A stretch of 51,941 nt of DNA from Rhodocyclaceae bacterium. Lineage in GTDB: Bacteria; Pseudomonadota; Gammaproteobacteria; Burkholderiales; Rhodocyclaceae. The notes under the pieces were generated by a model that made no database searches, was not told the DNA's origin, and saw nothing but the letters and a program-made list of their open reading frames with translations. The position numbers were made by a program, and so were the translations under genes. Below, piece after piece: positions 32,578 through 41,215 of this stretch (its first letter is position 1; the number at the start of each line of letters is the position of its first letter). The stretch lies in NCBI GenBank assembly GCA_020445745.1, contig JAGRGB010000199.1, forward strand, positions 1 to 51,941, read 5' to 3'.

Positions 32578-33510
32578 ATGGGATTGCTCGAAATGCAGGA
32601 GGCGGTGAAACGTCATGGCGACCTGAAGGAGGACTGGCTGTATCCGACGCAGCGGAACAAGGCCGGCATCTGCGAGGCGCTGTGTCTGGACTGGCTGACC
32701 AAGAACCTGCCGCTGCTCGGTCGGCACGAAGCGCCGTCGGAACTGACCCAGGTCGCCCTCGACCGGTTCCAGAGCGACCTCGAGGACAAGCCGGCACTGG
32801 CCGCGGTGCGGGCGAACGAGAAAGTCACCCAGGGGCAACAGGCGCTCGACCAGCAGAAGCGTGCGCTGGTGCAGAAGGCCGACGACATGCTGCGTGACAT
32901 CGAGGCCCATTACCTGAAGTTCGGGGTCGAGACACAACGGGTCAGGAGCGGCATCTTCCAGACCATCAGCCACAGCTTCGCGGTCGGCTCCCAGGCGCAG
33001 ATCGACGGCGTCGTGGCCGGCGACCAGATGCGCGGACAATACGACGAGCTGATCGGGCGAGTGTCCGTCCAGATGCAGGAGAAGCTCGACCAGGTCAACG
33101 CGCCGGTCGACAAGTTCAGCGCCTTGAGCAGCGCCGAGAAGGCGCGCAAGGGGTACAAGCCGGCCCTGGCACGCATGGCCGCGCAGCATCCCCGGTTCGG
33201 CAACCTGAAGGCGGTGTGTTCGGTCAACGGCACCTACGCATCCGGCGATCAGTTCGCGCAGGAGCTGGGCCGCCGGGATTTTGCCACCGGCACCGCCTGG
33301 CTGGTCGCCCTCGACGCGCCCGGCATCCGCCATGCCATGGTGTGCTGCCGCAAGGCCGATGCGGATTTCCTGCTGCTGGAACCCAACCTCGGCGTGTACA
33401 AGATGCACGGCTCCGGCTCCTGGACCGACGCGGTGTCTGCGCTGGTCAAGGCCTACGAGTGCAAGCGCCACGAGCACCGCGCGGTATCGTTCAACCGCGT
33501 CGCGTCCTAG
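32578..33510 (+). CDS. YopT-like (peptidase C58) cysteine protease candidate, 310 aa
   Basis: RNKAGICEALCLDWLTKN (26-43) gives the C58 pattern G-x-C with conserved following Trp; the nucleophile would be Cys32. His252 sits in GIRHAMVCC and the acidic/amide residue in LLLEPNLGVYKM (Glu268-Pro-Asn), close to the C58 His and Asp positions, although the expected Asp is not exact. Between them (70-180) lies a helical insert with long amphipathic segments (KVTQGQQALDQQKRALVQKA). YopT-type enzymes cleave near prenylated cysteines of host GTPases or process toxins. No signal peptide or secretion gene is near. ATG 32578 follows CGGAG. Confidence 0.6.
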   Translation: MGLLEMQEAVKRHGDLKEDWLYPTQRNKAGICEALCLDWLTKNLPLLGRHEAPSELTQVALDRFQSDLEDKPALAAVRANEKVTQGQQALDQQKRALVQKADDMLRDIEAHYLKFGVETQRVRSGIFQTISHSFAVGSQAQIDGVVAGDQMRGQYDELIGRVSVQMQEKLDQVNAPVDKFSALSSAEKARKGYKPALARMAAQHPRFGNLKAVCSVNGTYASGDQFAQELGRRDFATGTAWLVALDAPGIRHAMVCCRKADADFLLLEPNLGVYKMHGSGSWTDAVSALVKAYECKRHEHRAVSFNRVAS

Positions 33511-33529
33511 CGCCGATCGGCCGCGCGGA

Positions 33530-33547
33530 GCGGCGGCTCGCCGCCGC
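33530..33547. terminator. Candidate bidirectional hairpin terminator
   Basis: GCGGCGG-CTCG-CCGCCGC forms a 7-bp GC stem with a 4-base loop between two converging genes (C58-like protease and HupE). No T-run follows, so evidence is limited to position and stem strength. Confidence 0.3.
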
Positions 33548-33553
33548 AGCGGG

Positions 33554-34699
33554 CTACGAGATGATCGCCAGATCGAAGACGCGCTCGACCGCCCAGATGC
33601 CGCCGATCGCGATGGCGGCGAAGGACGCGGTCGGCATCAGCACCCGGGCGACGTGCCGCCGGCCGCCGAGCGTCAGCAGCACCAGCGTGGCGGTGGCGAC
33701 CACCAGCAGCTGGCCGGCCTCGACGCCGAGGTTGAAGCCCAGCAGGGCGAGCGCGAAACCGCTGGGCGGCAGCGACAGTCCGGCGAGCACGTTGGCGAAG
33801 CCGAACCCATGCACCAGGCCGAAGCCGAAGGCCAGCGCCGGTTCGGCGCCGGGCCAGCGCGGCCGCAGGTTGTGCACGGCGGCGAGCACGATGCTGACGG
33901 CGATCGCGGCCTCGACCCAGCGCGGCGGCAGTCGCACGATCTCCAGGCTGGCCAGCGCCAGCGTCACGGAATGGGCGATCGTAAACAGCGTCACGGTCTT
34001 TAGGAGCGGCAGCAGCGCGTCGCGGGGCGCATCCACCAGGCGCCAGCCGTCGCGGCCGCGGCGCAACACCGCCGGCAGCATCAGGCACAGCAGGAACAGC
34101 AGGTGGTCGTAGCCGATCAGGATGTGGTCGAGGCCGTCGGCGAAGAACGCCGCCAGGCCTGAGCCGCCCGCCGTCGGCAACCGCTGCTCGCCGCCGTTGG
34201 GGTCGAGCGACAGCGCCGCCGTCGTGCCGTCGCCACGGTCGATGCGCAACAGGCCGCGGTGGGTGGGGTCGAGGTCGCCGAGGAGGCGGTAGCCGACGCT
34301 GGTCGGGCCGCCCGCCGGGCAGCGCAGGGGGGCGCCCATCGCCAGGTAGTTGCCGTCGCTGCGGGTCTCGATGCCGAGAGTGTGAAACGCGACGGGACAT
34401 TCGCCCTGGTCGAAGGCCAGCGCTGCCGCGGCGTGGGCCATGATCTCCGGCAGTCGTGCGCGCAGCTCGCCCCAGCGCAGCCGACGGTCGCCATCGGCGT
34501 CGAGGTCCAGTGCCAGGTCGAGGTCGCGCAGCGCGATGTCCCAGCGCAGCTCGGCCTCGCCGTCGCGCACCGGCCCGATCGTCAGGTAGCTGTCACTGAC
34601 CTTGTGGGCCAGCGCGATCGCCGGCAGCAGCAGCACCAGCACCAGGATCGTCGCGGCCGCGTCGCGGCATCGTCTAGTACAAGGCATCGACGCGAACAT
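33554..34699 (-). CDS. HupE/UreJ-family membrane protein, 381 aa
   Basis: A signal peptide (AATILVLVLLLPAIALAH) leads an N-terminal periplasmic domain of about 170 residues with an EF-hand-like loop (DLDADGDRRLRWGEL). Then come six or so transmembrane helices with the HupE/UreJ_2 hallmarks GLDHILIGYDHLLFLLCLML, TLFTIAHSVTLALASLEI and FGFGLVHGFGFANVLAGLSL. Relatives include nickel/cobalt transport-linked membrane proteins, but this long form is uncharacterised. Last gene of a minus-strand operon with TPR, lipoprotein and DUF4331; overlaps TPR by 26 bases. Confidence 0.85.
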   Translation of the reverse strand: MFASMPCTRRCRDAAATILVLVLLLPAIALAHKVSDSYLTIGPVRDGEAELRWDIALRDLDLALDLDADGDRRLRWGELRARLPEIMAHAAAALAFDQGECPVAFHTLGIETRSDGNYLAMGAPLRCPAGGPTSVGYRLLGDLDPTHRGLLRIDRGDGTTAALSLDPNGGEQRLPTAGGSGLAAFFADGLDHILIGYDHLLFLLCLMLPAVLRRGRDGWRLVDAPRDALLPLLKTVTLFTIAHSVTLALASLEIVRLPPRWVEAAIAVSIVLAAVHNLRPRWPGAEPALAFGFGLVHGFGFANVLAGLSLPPSGFALALLGFNLGVEAGQLLVVATATLVLLTLGGRRHVARVLMPTASFAAIAIGGIWAVERVFDLAIIS

Positions 34700-35801
34700 C
34701 GCGCACCCCCATGTCGGTCATCGTCGCGACCAGCCGTCGCTGTCCGTCGTGGTCGCCGAGGGCGGCGTTGGCCCGGGCGAGGATCAGCCAGTCGGCCGGT
34801 TCGCGCTGTCGTTCGAAGTTGCGTCGGGCGAGCCGTCGGGCGGCGTCGGCATCGCCGCGCAGCTCGAGGGCGTGGCGCGCCTGCTCGCGCAGATGGCTGC
34901 CGCCGTCGCCGCGCGCCGCGGCGGCGTCGAAGCGCTCGCCGATCTGCCTCGCCAGCTCGGCCGCGTCGTCGCCCCCGAGGGCCCGCGCCGCGATCGCCCG
35001 GCGCAGCAGCACGGCGTCGTTGGCCGGCATGCCGCGGAGCACGCTCTCCGCCTCGACCGGCCGGCGAGCGTCGAGCAGCAGGTCGGCCAGCGCGAGGCGG
35101 GCGAACGGGGTCGGCGCCAGTGCCAGGGCGTGCCGGTAGTGGGCCTCGGCCGCGGACGTTTCGCCGGCGAGCTCGCAGGCCTGCGCGAGGCCGACCCGCA
35201 ACCACGCGCTCAGGGCCGCATCGTGGCTGCCGGCGAGCAGGCGCTGGAAGGCGGCGCGGGCAGCGCCGGTGTCGCCCCGCAACGCGCGGTTGTCGGCCAG
35301 GCAGGCAGTGCCGTACGCCGGCTGACCGGCGGCCGCGAGGCGCGCGCAGGCGGTGTCGGACGCGTCGAGCCGGCCCTGCACCCGCCGCACGGTGGCCAGC
35401 GTCAGCCATGCCTGGGCGTCGCCGGGATCGCGGGCCACCGCCACCTGCAGCAGGTCCGCCGCCCGCTCGAAGTCGTGCATGTGCTGGGCAACCGTCGCCT
35501 GCATCACGACCACGCCGAGCGGGTCGCGCTGCGGCTGCCGCCAGGCCTGCAGCGCGCCCATCGCCAGGCCCGCGAATCGGGCATCGCCCTGGGCACGGGC
35601 GGCTTCCAGGTAGCCGCGGGCGATCCGCAGCGCGCGGCCCGGGTCGGCGAAGTCAGTGCGCCTGTCGGAGGGTGAAGCGACGCGGGCGGGCAACCGGGCG
35701 ACCACGGTGTCGTCGTCCGCCGGCAGCGTCGGCGCGGCCACCGCCAGGGCGTTGAGCCCGCCCCACAGCAGCGCCAGGGCGATCGTTCGCGTCGTCGTCA
35801 T
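34674..35801 (-). CDS. Exported TPR-repeat protein, 375 aa
   Basis: A signal peptide (TIALALLWGGLNALAVAAP) is followed by helical repeats of TPR type through most of the length, for example AADLLQVAVARDPGDAQAWL, AEAHYRHALALAPTPFARLA and EPADWLILARANAALGDHDG. It is probably periplasmic and serves as an interaction scaffold. The start overlaps the lipoprotein stop (ATGA). Confidence 0.85.
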   Translation of the reverse strand: MTTTRTIALALLWGGLNALAVAAPTLPADDDTVVARLPARVASPSDRRTDFADPGRALRIARGYLEAARAQGDARFAGLAMGALQAWRQPQRDPLGVVVMQATVAQHMHDFERAADLLQVAVARDPGDAQAWLTLATVRRVQGRLDASDTACARLAAAGQPAYGTACLADNRALRGDTGAARAAFQRLLAGSHDAALSAWLRVGLAQACELAGETSAAEAHYRHALALAPTPFARLALADLLLDARRPVEAESVLRGMPANDAVLLRRAIAARALGGDDAAELARQIGERFDAAAARGDGGSHLREQARHALELRGDADAARRLARRNFERQREPADWLILARANAALGDHDGQRRLVATMTDMGVRDVRVDALY

Positions 35802-36052
35802 AGTGCCGCCGGCTCGTCGGTGTCACTGGTCGGCGCGGTGAAGGCGCTGACATCCACCGGCGTCGCGGTCTCGCTCCGGTCCGCGGTGATCCCCTGCAGG
35901 TAGCCGATGAAGCCATTCACCGAGGCGGCCGCCGAGGCCGGCGGCTGGTCGGCGCCGGGCCGGTCGGTGTCCTTGTCGCCACCACCACCCCCGCACGCGC
36001 CCAGGGCGAGCGCGGCGAGGGTGGCAACGAACGTGCAATTGCTGGTTCGCAT
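35798..36052 (-). CDS. Small lipoprotein, 84 aa
   Basis: The lipobox LALGACGGGG (acylated Cys at residue 20) follows a short hydrophobic signal. The mature protein is small and disordered-looking with the phrase SVNGFIGYLQGITADRSETA. The cluster context (DUF4331, TPR, HupE) is the only functional clue. The start at 36052 is fixed by the signal. Confidence 0.75.
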   Translation of the reverse strand: MRTSNCTFVATLAALALGACGGGGGDKDTDRPGADQPPASAAASVNGFIGYLQGITADRSETATPVDVSAFTAPTSDTDEPAAL

Positions 36053-36065
36053 GCCGTCGTCCTCC

Positions 36066-37556
36066 TCAGTCGGAACCCGGGATCGGGGTCTGGAGATAGG
36101 GGAAGCCGGTCGTGAACTGGCCGACATGCTGGGCGACGCCGTCGTTGAGCGGTGCGCCACCGACCGGCGCATCCACCGGCCGGCAGCCGACCTGCAGGCT
36201 GTCGGTGTCGCCGGTGGCGACGCACAGCGCACCCATCACCGCCCGCAGCGCCACGTCGACCACGTCGTCGCCCGGCCGGCGGCCGTTCGGAAAGCCCGCC
36301 AGGTCACCGCCGAGCACGCCCAGGCTGTGCTGGGCAGTGGGCGGGGTCGGGGCGACCGCGGTGTTCAGGCGCAGCATCTCGGATGGCGTGACAACGGTCG
36401 GCTGGTTGACGCCCTGCACGCCGGTCAGGAAGGCAGCGACCAGATCGGTGCGCGGGAAGTTGGTCGGCGCCGGTACCGAGAACAGCAACTCGAGCAGCGC
36501 CGGCAGCGTCGGGTTGGTGACGTAGTCGGCGAACTGACCGTCGTCGACCGGCCGAGACCCGTTGAAGGTGTCCTTGTCGCCGAGGCCGATCACCACTTCA
36601 TTCACCAGCGGCATGCCGAGCCGCGACACCTGGACCCAGGCGCCGCCGTTGCGTTCGTTCTTCTTGTGGCCGCGGCCCGGACGGGGCGCCAGCAGCCGGC
36701 CCTGGCGCAGGCTGGAAGTGGTCCACGCGCCGATCACCGGGTCGCTCGCCCGCAGACAGGCGATCGGCATCTCCAGCGCCAGCGTCGTCACGTTCTTGTC
36801 GTCGATGGTGCTGGGCGCGGCGTCGGGCGGGCCCAGCGGGTCGAGATTGACGAGGTCGAAGATTCTGCCGAGATTGACCGCGAACGGATCCTTGCGCTGG
36901 CCGACGAAGAGCCGTGCCGGCATGCCGCAGCCCGGCACCGTGACCTCGTAGACGTGCTGCATCGCGTAGTCGGCATAGGCGCCGGCACCGCCGAAGGTCT
37001 TGTCGCCGATGTTGTCCACCGGCTTGTCGAAGCGTGTCGCACCGTCCAGGCTGGCCAGTGGCTCGCGTCGTCCCGAGCGGCGGCCGCCGTACACGACGTC
37101 GACGGTATAGGTCTCGCGCAGGTTCGACGCCGCCGGATTGACCCCGGACAGCGTGCCGGCCTGTACCAGCGGGATCGCCACCGGCTTGCCGCCGATGTCC
37201 AGCGCGATATCCTGCAGGTCGTTCCTGAAGCGGAACTGGAAGCTGATGTCCTCGCGGGCGTCGCCGTCCTGGTCGACGTGGATCTCGTAGAGGGCGTCCG
37301 GATCCATCGAGAAATAGTTGGGGCCGCCGTAGGCGTCCTGCAGCGGCTGGTAGTTGGCGATCAGGGTCACGAAATCGCCGCGTCCGGGCTCGTAGCTGCG
37401 GAACATGTAGAAGTCGGTGCCGTCCACCTTGGGGGCGGTGGTGATGAACGGCGCCTCGCGGTGGCTCGACGCGTACACTGCGGTTGCAGCCAGTGCAGTG
37501 GACAGGGCGAACAGTGCCCGGCGGCGCCAGCGGGTGGGGGTGGGTGTCGGGTTCAT
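36066..37556 (-). CDS. DUF4331 family exported protein, 496 aa
   Basis: Signal peptide (RRALFALSTALAATAVYA) then SSHREAPFITTAPKVDGTDF and YMFRSYEPGRGDFVTLIANY, the characteristic opening of DUF4331 proteins. Further family phrases are FQFRFRNDLQDIALDIGG, NEVVIGLGDKDTFNGSRPVD and FPNGRRPGDDVVDVALRAV. Some fungal and bacterial relatives are secreted with unknown function. It is the first gene of the operon and lies head-to-head with the sigma factor. The start has GGAG seven bases upstream. Confidence 0.9.
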   Translation of the reverse strand: MNPTPTPTRWRRRALFALSTALAATAVYASSHREAPFITTAPKVDGTDFYMFRSYEPGRGDFVTLIANYQPLQDAYGGPNYFSMDPDALYEIHVDQDGDAREDISFQFRFRNDLQDIALDIGGKPVAIPLVQAGTLSGVNPAASNLRETYTVDVVYGGRRSGRREPLASLDGATRFDKPVDNIGDKTFGGAGAYADYAMQHVYEVTVPGCGMPARLFVGQRKDPFAVNLGRIFDLVNLDPLGPPDAAPSTIDDKNVTTLALEMPIACLRASDPVIGAWTTSSLRQGRLLAPRPGRGHKKNERNGGAWVQVSRLGMPLVNEVVIGLGDKDTFNGSRPVDDGQFADYVTNPTLPALLELLFSVPAPTNFPRTDLVAAFLTGVQGVNQPTVVTPSEMLRLNTAVAPTPPTAQHSLGVLGGDLAGFPNGRRPGDDVVDVALRAVMGALCVATGDTDSLQVGCRPVDAPVGGAPLNDGVAQHVGQFTTGFPYLQTPIPGSD

Positions 37557-37766
37557 GGTCTCTCCATTTCGTTGGTCGGCATCGCGGGCGGCGACGGACA
37601 CGACCCGCGCTGCAGCAGCCCCGGATGTGGCGCTGCTTGTGCCTGATACGCAGCGCGGAGCAGACCGGATGCGGGCCGCAAGAAAACTCGACGAATCCGC
37701 CGTCCCTTGCATCCGGGGCGGCGATGCGTGCGTAGACCGGGAAAAGGAGTGGCGGAAGATACCGAC

Positions 37767-38366
37767 ATGAGCGAAGCCGCGGCGCGGGCCCAGGACCAGG
37801 CAAATCTCGAAGCCCTCATCGGGCGCATGGCGGCCGGTGACGAACAGGCGCTGGGCGAGTTCTACGATCTGACGGCGGCGCGGGTCCACGGTCTGGCGCT
37901 GCGCATCGTCGGCGAGGCGATGCTCGCCGAGGAGGTGGTCGAGGACGTGTTCTTCGCAGCCTGGCAGCAGGCTTCACGATTCGAGCCGACGCGCGGGCGG
38001 CCCCTCGGCTGGCTGATGGTGATGGCCCGCAGCCGAGCCCTCGATGCGCTGCGGCGCCGTGACAGCGCGGTCTGCCACCCAGAGCCATCGCAGATCGCCG
38101 GCGACGAGCCGCTCACCGAGGTCGGGGTGCCGGAACTGCTGGACGTGGCGCGGGATCACCAGCGCCTGCACGAGGCGCTGCTCGAACTCGGCGCCTTGCC
38201 GCGGCAACTGGTGGCGCTGGCCTTCTTCCGAGGGCTGTCGCACGAGGAGATCGCGCAGCAATCGTGCCTGCCGCTGGGAACCGTCAAGTCACACATCCGG
38301 CGCTCGCTGTCGACATTGAAGAGCGCGCTGCTGGCCGGAGCGCAGGGGAGTGCACCCGCATCATGA
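37767..38366 (+). CDS. ECF RNA polymerase sigma factor (ChrR-associated type), 199 aa
   Basis: Region sigma-2 runs from about residue 20 to 90 (FYDLTAARVHGLALRIVGEA, AEEVVEDVFFAAWQQASRFE) and sigma-4 from about 130 to 190 (LGALPRQLVALAFFRGLSHE, EIAQQSCLPLGTVKSHIRRS). It overlaps the cupin anti-sigma gene by four bases (ATGA), which places it with ECF factors paired with ChrR-like zinc anti-sigmas that sense singlet oxygen or peroxides. Likely targets include the divergent DUF4331 operon. ATG 37767 is preferred; GTG at 37749 is possible. Confidence 0.9.
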   Translation: MSEAAARAQDQANLEALIGRMAAGDEQALGEFYDLTAARVHGLALRIVGEAMLAEEVVEDVFFAAWQQASRFEPTRGRPLGWLMVMARSRALDALRRRDSAVCHPEPSQIAGDEPLTEVGVPELLDVARDHQRLHEALLELGALPRQLVALAFFRGLSHEEIAQQSCLPLGTVKSHIRRSLSTLKSALLAGAQGSAPAS

Positions 38367-39178
38367 ACAAATCGAGTCCCTTGGATCCCGATGACCGGGA
38401 AGAAACCGTGGAGCGGGCATTGTCCGAAGCACTGACACCGATTCCCCTCGAGCCATCGCGCAGGGCGCCGCTGCGAAGTCGCCTGCTGGCGCGGGTCGCC
38501 AAGGCGCGCGCGGCCGGCGAGGGCTTCATCCGCGTACCGCTGTCGCAGGCCGACTGGCAGCACATGCTGCCCGGCGTGCGGGTCCATCACCTCGATCCGG
38601 AGCGGCGGGCGGTGATGATCGAACTCGCCCCCGGCGCTTCGCTGCCCTTCCACCGCCATCACGAGGACGAGGAGTGCGTGGTGTTGCGCGGCGACGTGCG
38701 CCTCGGCGAGATCGTCGTCCATCCGGGTGACTACCATCTGGCACCGGCCGACAGTCGCCACGGCCGGGTCACCAGCCACGAGGGCGCGCTGTTCTACCTG
38801 CGGGGCACGCCGATCGGCCACCCGGTCGAAGCGCTGCGTGACCTGGTCACCGCGTTGGTGCCTGGCGATGGCGCGCCGGCGCGAACGATCCGCGCCGGCG
38901 ACGATGGCTGGCATTCCCACGGCGACGGCATCGATGGGCGGCTGCTGCATCGCGATGGCGCCGGCCGCTCGGAGATGCTGCGCATCGCGCCCGGCACCCG
39001 GGTCTCCGGCGGATTGCCGGCGCTTGGTGACGAATGTCTGCTGGTCGAGGGCGATCTCGGCATCGACGACTGGGCGATGCAGCCCGGCGACTACCAGCGC
39101 AGCGTCTCCGGCGACAGCGGCCACAGCGAACTCGCAAGCCGCGACGGCGCCCTGCTGTTCGTGCGCGCGGCGGCCTGA
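38363..39178 (+). CDS. ChrR-type cupin anti-sigma factor, 271 aa
   Basis: An N-terminal helical anti-sigma segment (REETVERALSEALTPIPLEP) is followed by two cupin domains. The first has SLPFHRHHEDEECVVLRGDV, whose histidine cluster binds metal in ChrR; the second repeats the fold (GRSEMLRIAPGTRVSGGLPA, DECLLVEGDLGIDDWAMQPG). Anti-sigmas of this family hold the sigma factor inactive until an oxidative signal. ATGA overlap with the sigma gene supports co-regulation. Note that a classical N-terminal HxxxCxxC zinc motif is not visible, so the zinc-binding site may differ. Confidence 0.8.
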   Translation: MNKSSPLDPDDREETVERALSEALTPIPLEPSRRAPLRSRLLARVAKARAAGEGFIRVPLSQADWQHMLPGVRVHHLDPERRAVMIELAPGASLPFHRHHEDEECVVLRGDVRLGEIVVHPGDYHLAPADSRHGRVTSHEGALFYLRGTPIGHPVEALRDLVTALVPGDGAPARTIRAGDDGWHSHGDGIDGRLLHRDGAGRSEMLRIAPGTRVSGGLPALGDECLLVEGDLGIDDWAMQPGDYQRSVSGDSGHSELASRDGALLFVRAAA

Positions 39179-39193
39179 GCGCCCCCGCCCGCC

Positions 39194-39211
39194 CCGGCTG
39201 CGCGAAGCCGG
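39194..39211. terminator. Candidate hairpin between converging genes
   Basis: CCGGCT-GCGCGA-AGCCGG (6-bp stem, 6-base loop) lies between the anti-sigma and the MBL gene ends. No T-run follows; evidence is positional. Confidence 0.3.
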
Positions 39212-39261
39212 CCCGCCGATGACGCGCGGCGACGGGACGGCCGTCGGCCAGGCCGGCCGCA

Positions 39262-40122
39262 CTACCAGGCCATCTCGCCGGTGGCGACCTTGGCGCCGAT
39301 GTCCAGCGCAATGCCGAGCCCCGCTTCGGGGTAGGCGCGTCGCATCGCGGCGATCAGCGCGCCACTGTCCTTCGCTTGCCTGGCCTCGACGTCGAAACGC
39401 CGCAGGTAGTCGCGGGTAAAGCCTACGGCCGACAGGTCGGTCGCGCTGCCCGCCGCCATGTGTCCCGGCACGACGGTGGTCGGATCCAGCGCGGCGATCT
39501 CGTCGAGCTGGGCCAGCCACGCCTGGCGCAGCGCCTCACCCGGGGTGTCGGCGGTCCACACGTGCAGCCCCGAAAACACCGCGACGTTGCCGACCACCGC
39601 CTGGTTGGACGGGATCCAGAGGTAGGGGCGGTCGGCCAGCGGACCCTGCAGACCACGAATCTCGAGGACCTCGCCGTCGATGCTGAGGGTGCTGCCTGAC
39701 AGCGGCTGCGGCAGCACCATGGCGCGCGGCGCGTTGTCGCCCATCTTCGGCCACCAGAACTCGCGCTTGCCCTCGGCCTTGGCGCGCATCCGGTCGAGCA
39801 CTGCGGGCGCCGCCACGATCGGCGCATCCGGAAAGATCGCGGCCAGGGTGGCGGCGCCAAAGTAGTAGTCGGGGTCGGCCTGGCTGACGTAGATCGCCTT
39901 CAGCCGCTTGCCGCTGTCGAGTACCCGGGCGGCGATGCGCAGGGCGTCGGCGCGGGTGAAGCCGGTGTCGACCAGGATCGCTTCGGTCGGTCCGCTGACC
40001 AGGACCGCATTGACGTGGAAGCTGGCGGCGTCGCCGTTGATGACGGTGAGCTCCAGCGCTTGTCCGGCGTGGGCGGTGGTGATGGCAGCGGCGAGCGCTG
40101 CGCCGGCGATGGTGTGCTTCAT
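39262..40122 (-). CDS. Vmh-like MBL-fold protein with altered metal motif, 286 aa
   Basis: Signal peptide (AGAALAAAITTAHA) then the metallo-beta-lactamase fold: VNAVLVSGPTEAILVDTGFT, and VVPGHMAAGS late. Where the family normally has HxHxDH, this protein reads SQADPDYYFGA (80-90), so two metal histidines and the final histidine are replaced. The same pattern occurs, from memory, in the Vmh-type MBL proteins. Metal binding may be mononuclear or absent. Likely periplasmic. It diverges from a LysR gene, and a palindrome (40220-40234) lies between. Confidence 0.8.
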   Translation of the reverse strand: MKHTIAGAALAAAITTAHAGQALELTVINGDAASFHVNAVLVSGPTEAILVDTGFTRADALRIAARVLDSGKRLKAIYVSQADPDYYFGAATLAAIFPDAPIVAAPAVLDRMRAKAEGKREFWWPKMGDNAPRAMVLPQPLSGSTLSIDGEVLEIRGLQGPLADRPYLWIPSNQAVVGNVAVFSGLHVWTADTPGEALRQAWLAQLDEIAALDPTTVVPGHMAAGSATDLSAVGFTRDYLRRFDVEARQAKDSGALIAAMRRAYPEAGLGIALDIGAKVATGEMAW

Positions 40123-40219
40123 GGTCGGAATCCTCATGTCGGTCGAGTCGGGGCTTGCAGTGCGACTGGGCTGACTTTATGTGCGATTGAATGCCGGATA
40201 AACGGCTAAAATCACGCTT

Positions 40220-40234
40220 ATTTGTTGCACAAAT
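40220..40234. promoter_or_regulatory. Candidate LysR binding palindrome
   Basis: ATTTGT-TGC-ACAAAT is a perfect 6-bp inverted repeat and contains a T-N11-A core. It sits 12 bases before the LysR start and 98 bp from the MBL start, the usual place for autoregulation and divergent activation. Confidence 0.5.
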
Positions 40235-40245
40235 CGGACTAATTG

Positions 40246-41136
40246 ATGGATCGACTGACTGCCATGCGGGTGTTCTCCGAGGTGGTCGAGCGCGGCAGCT
40301 TCAGTGCCGCGGCTGAACGCCTCGAGCTGTCGCGGGCGATGGTGACCCGCCATGTCGCTGCGCTGGAGCAGTGGCTCGACGTGCGCCTGATGCAGCGTAC
40401 GACCCGCCGCCTGTCCCTGACCGATGCCGGCGAGCAATGCCTGCGCCGCTGCCGCCAGGTGCTGGAACTGGCCGACGAACTCGAGGCCGATGTCGCACAG
40501 CAGGCAGGCGAGCTGCGCGGCGAGCTGCGCATCACCTGTGCGGCCTCTTTCGGTCAGGCGCACCTGGCGCCGGCGATCGCGGGTTTCCTGGCGTTGCACC
40601 CTCGGCTGACGGTGACCCTCGAGGTCGGTGACGCGGCGGTCGACCTGGTGCGCGAGCGCATCGATCTGGCGATCCGCATCACCGCCGAGGCCGATCCCGG
40701 CCTGGTCGCGCGGCCGCTGGCCCGCTGTCGCTCGCTGCTGGTCGCGGCGCCGGCCTATCTCGGCCGCAACGGCGTGCCGCGCCGGCCGGAAGATCTCGCC
40801 GGCCACCGCTGCCTCGGCCATGCCCGCTTCGGGCGCGGCCTGTGGCGGCTGGTGCGTGCCGGCGAAGTGCGCGAAGTGCAGGTGCCGGTGCGCTTCGGCA
40901 CCAACGAGACGATGATGATGACCAGCGCGGCCCGGGCCGGCGCGGGCATCGGCCTGCAGCCGCGCTACCTGGCCGAGCCGTTGATCGCCGACGGCTCGCT
41001 GGTGGCGGTGCTGCCCGACTGGCAACCGCCGGAACTGACGATCCAGGCACTGTATCCGTCGCGCCGCCGGCTGAGCCCGGCGGTGCGTGCGCTGCTCGAT
41101 TTCCTGGTGGCGCGCTTCGCCGAGGAGGCCTGGTGA
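40246..41136 (+). CDS. LysR-family transcriptional regulator, 296 aa
   Basis: N-terminal winged HTH (LTAMRVFSEVVERGSFSAAA, LSRAMVTRHVAALEQWLDVR) and a substrate-binding domain (LRITCAASFGQAHLAPAIAG, ERIDLAIRITAEADPGLVAR). It belongs to the large AaeR/DsdC-like subgroup that usually regulates a divergent neighbour. The ATG at 40246 is used; an in-frame TTG lies immediately before. The divergent Vmh-like gene is the probable target. Confidence 0.9.
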   Translation: MDRLTAMRVFSEVVERGSFSAAAERLELSRAMVTRHVAALEQWLDVRLMQRTTRRLSLTDAGEQCLRRCRQVLELADELEADVAQQAGELRGELRITCAASFGQAHLAPAIAGFLALHPRLTVTLEVGDAAVDLVRERIDLAIRITAEADPGLVARPLARCRSLLVAAPAYLGRNGVPRRPEDLAGHRCLGHARFGRGLWRLVRAGEVREVQVPVRFGTNETMMMTSAARAGAGIGLQPRYLAEPLIADGSLVAVLPDWQPPELTIQALYPSRRRLSPAVRALLDFLVARFAEEAW

Positions 41137-41215
41137 GCGTGCCGACCGGAAAGGCATGCCGCTGCCGCGCGTGGCACACTCGCGGGCTCCGCGAACAGAA
41201 GATCAAGGAACGGCG

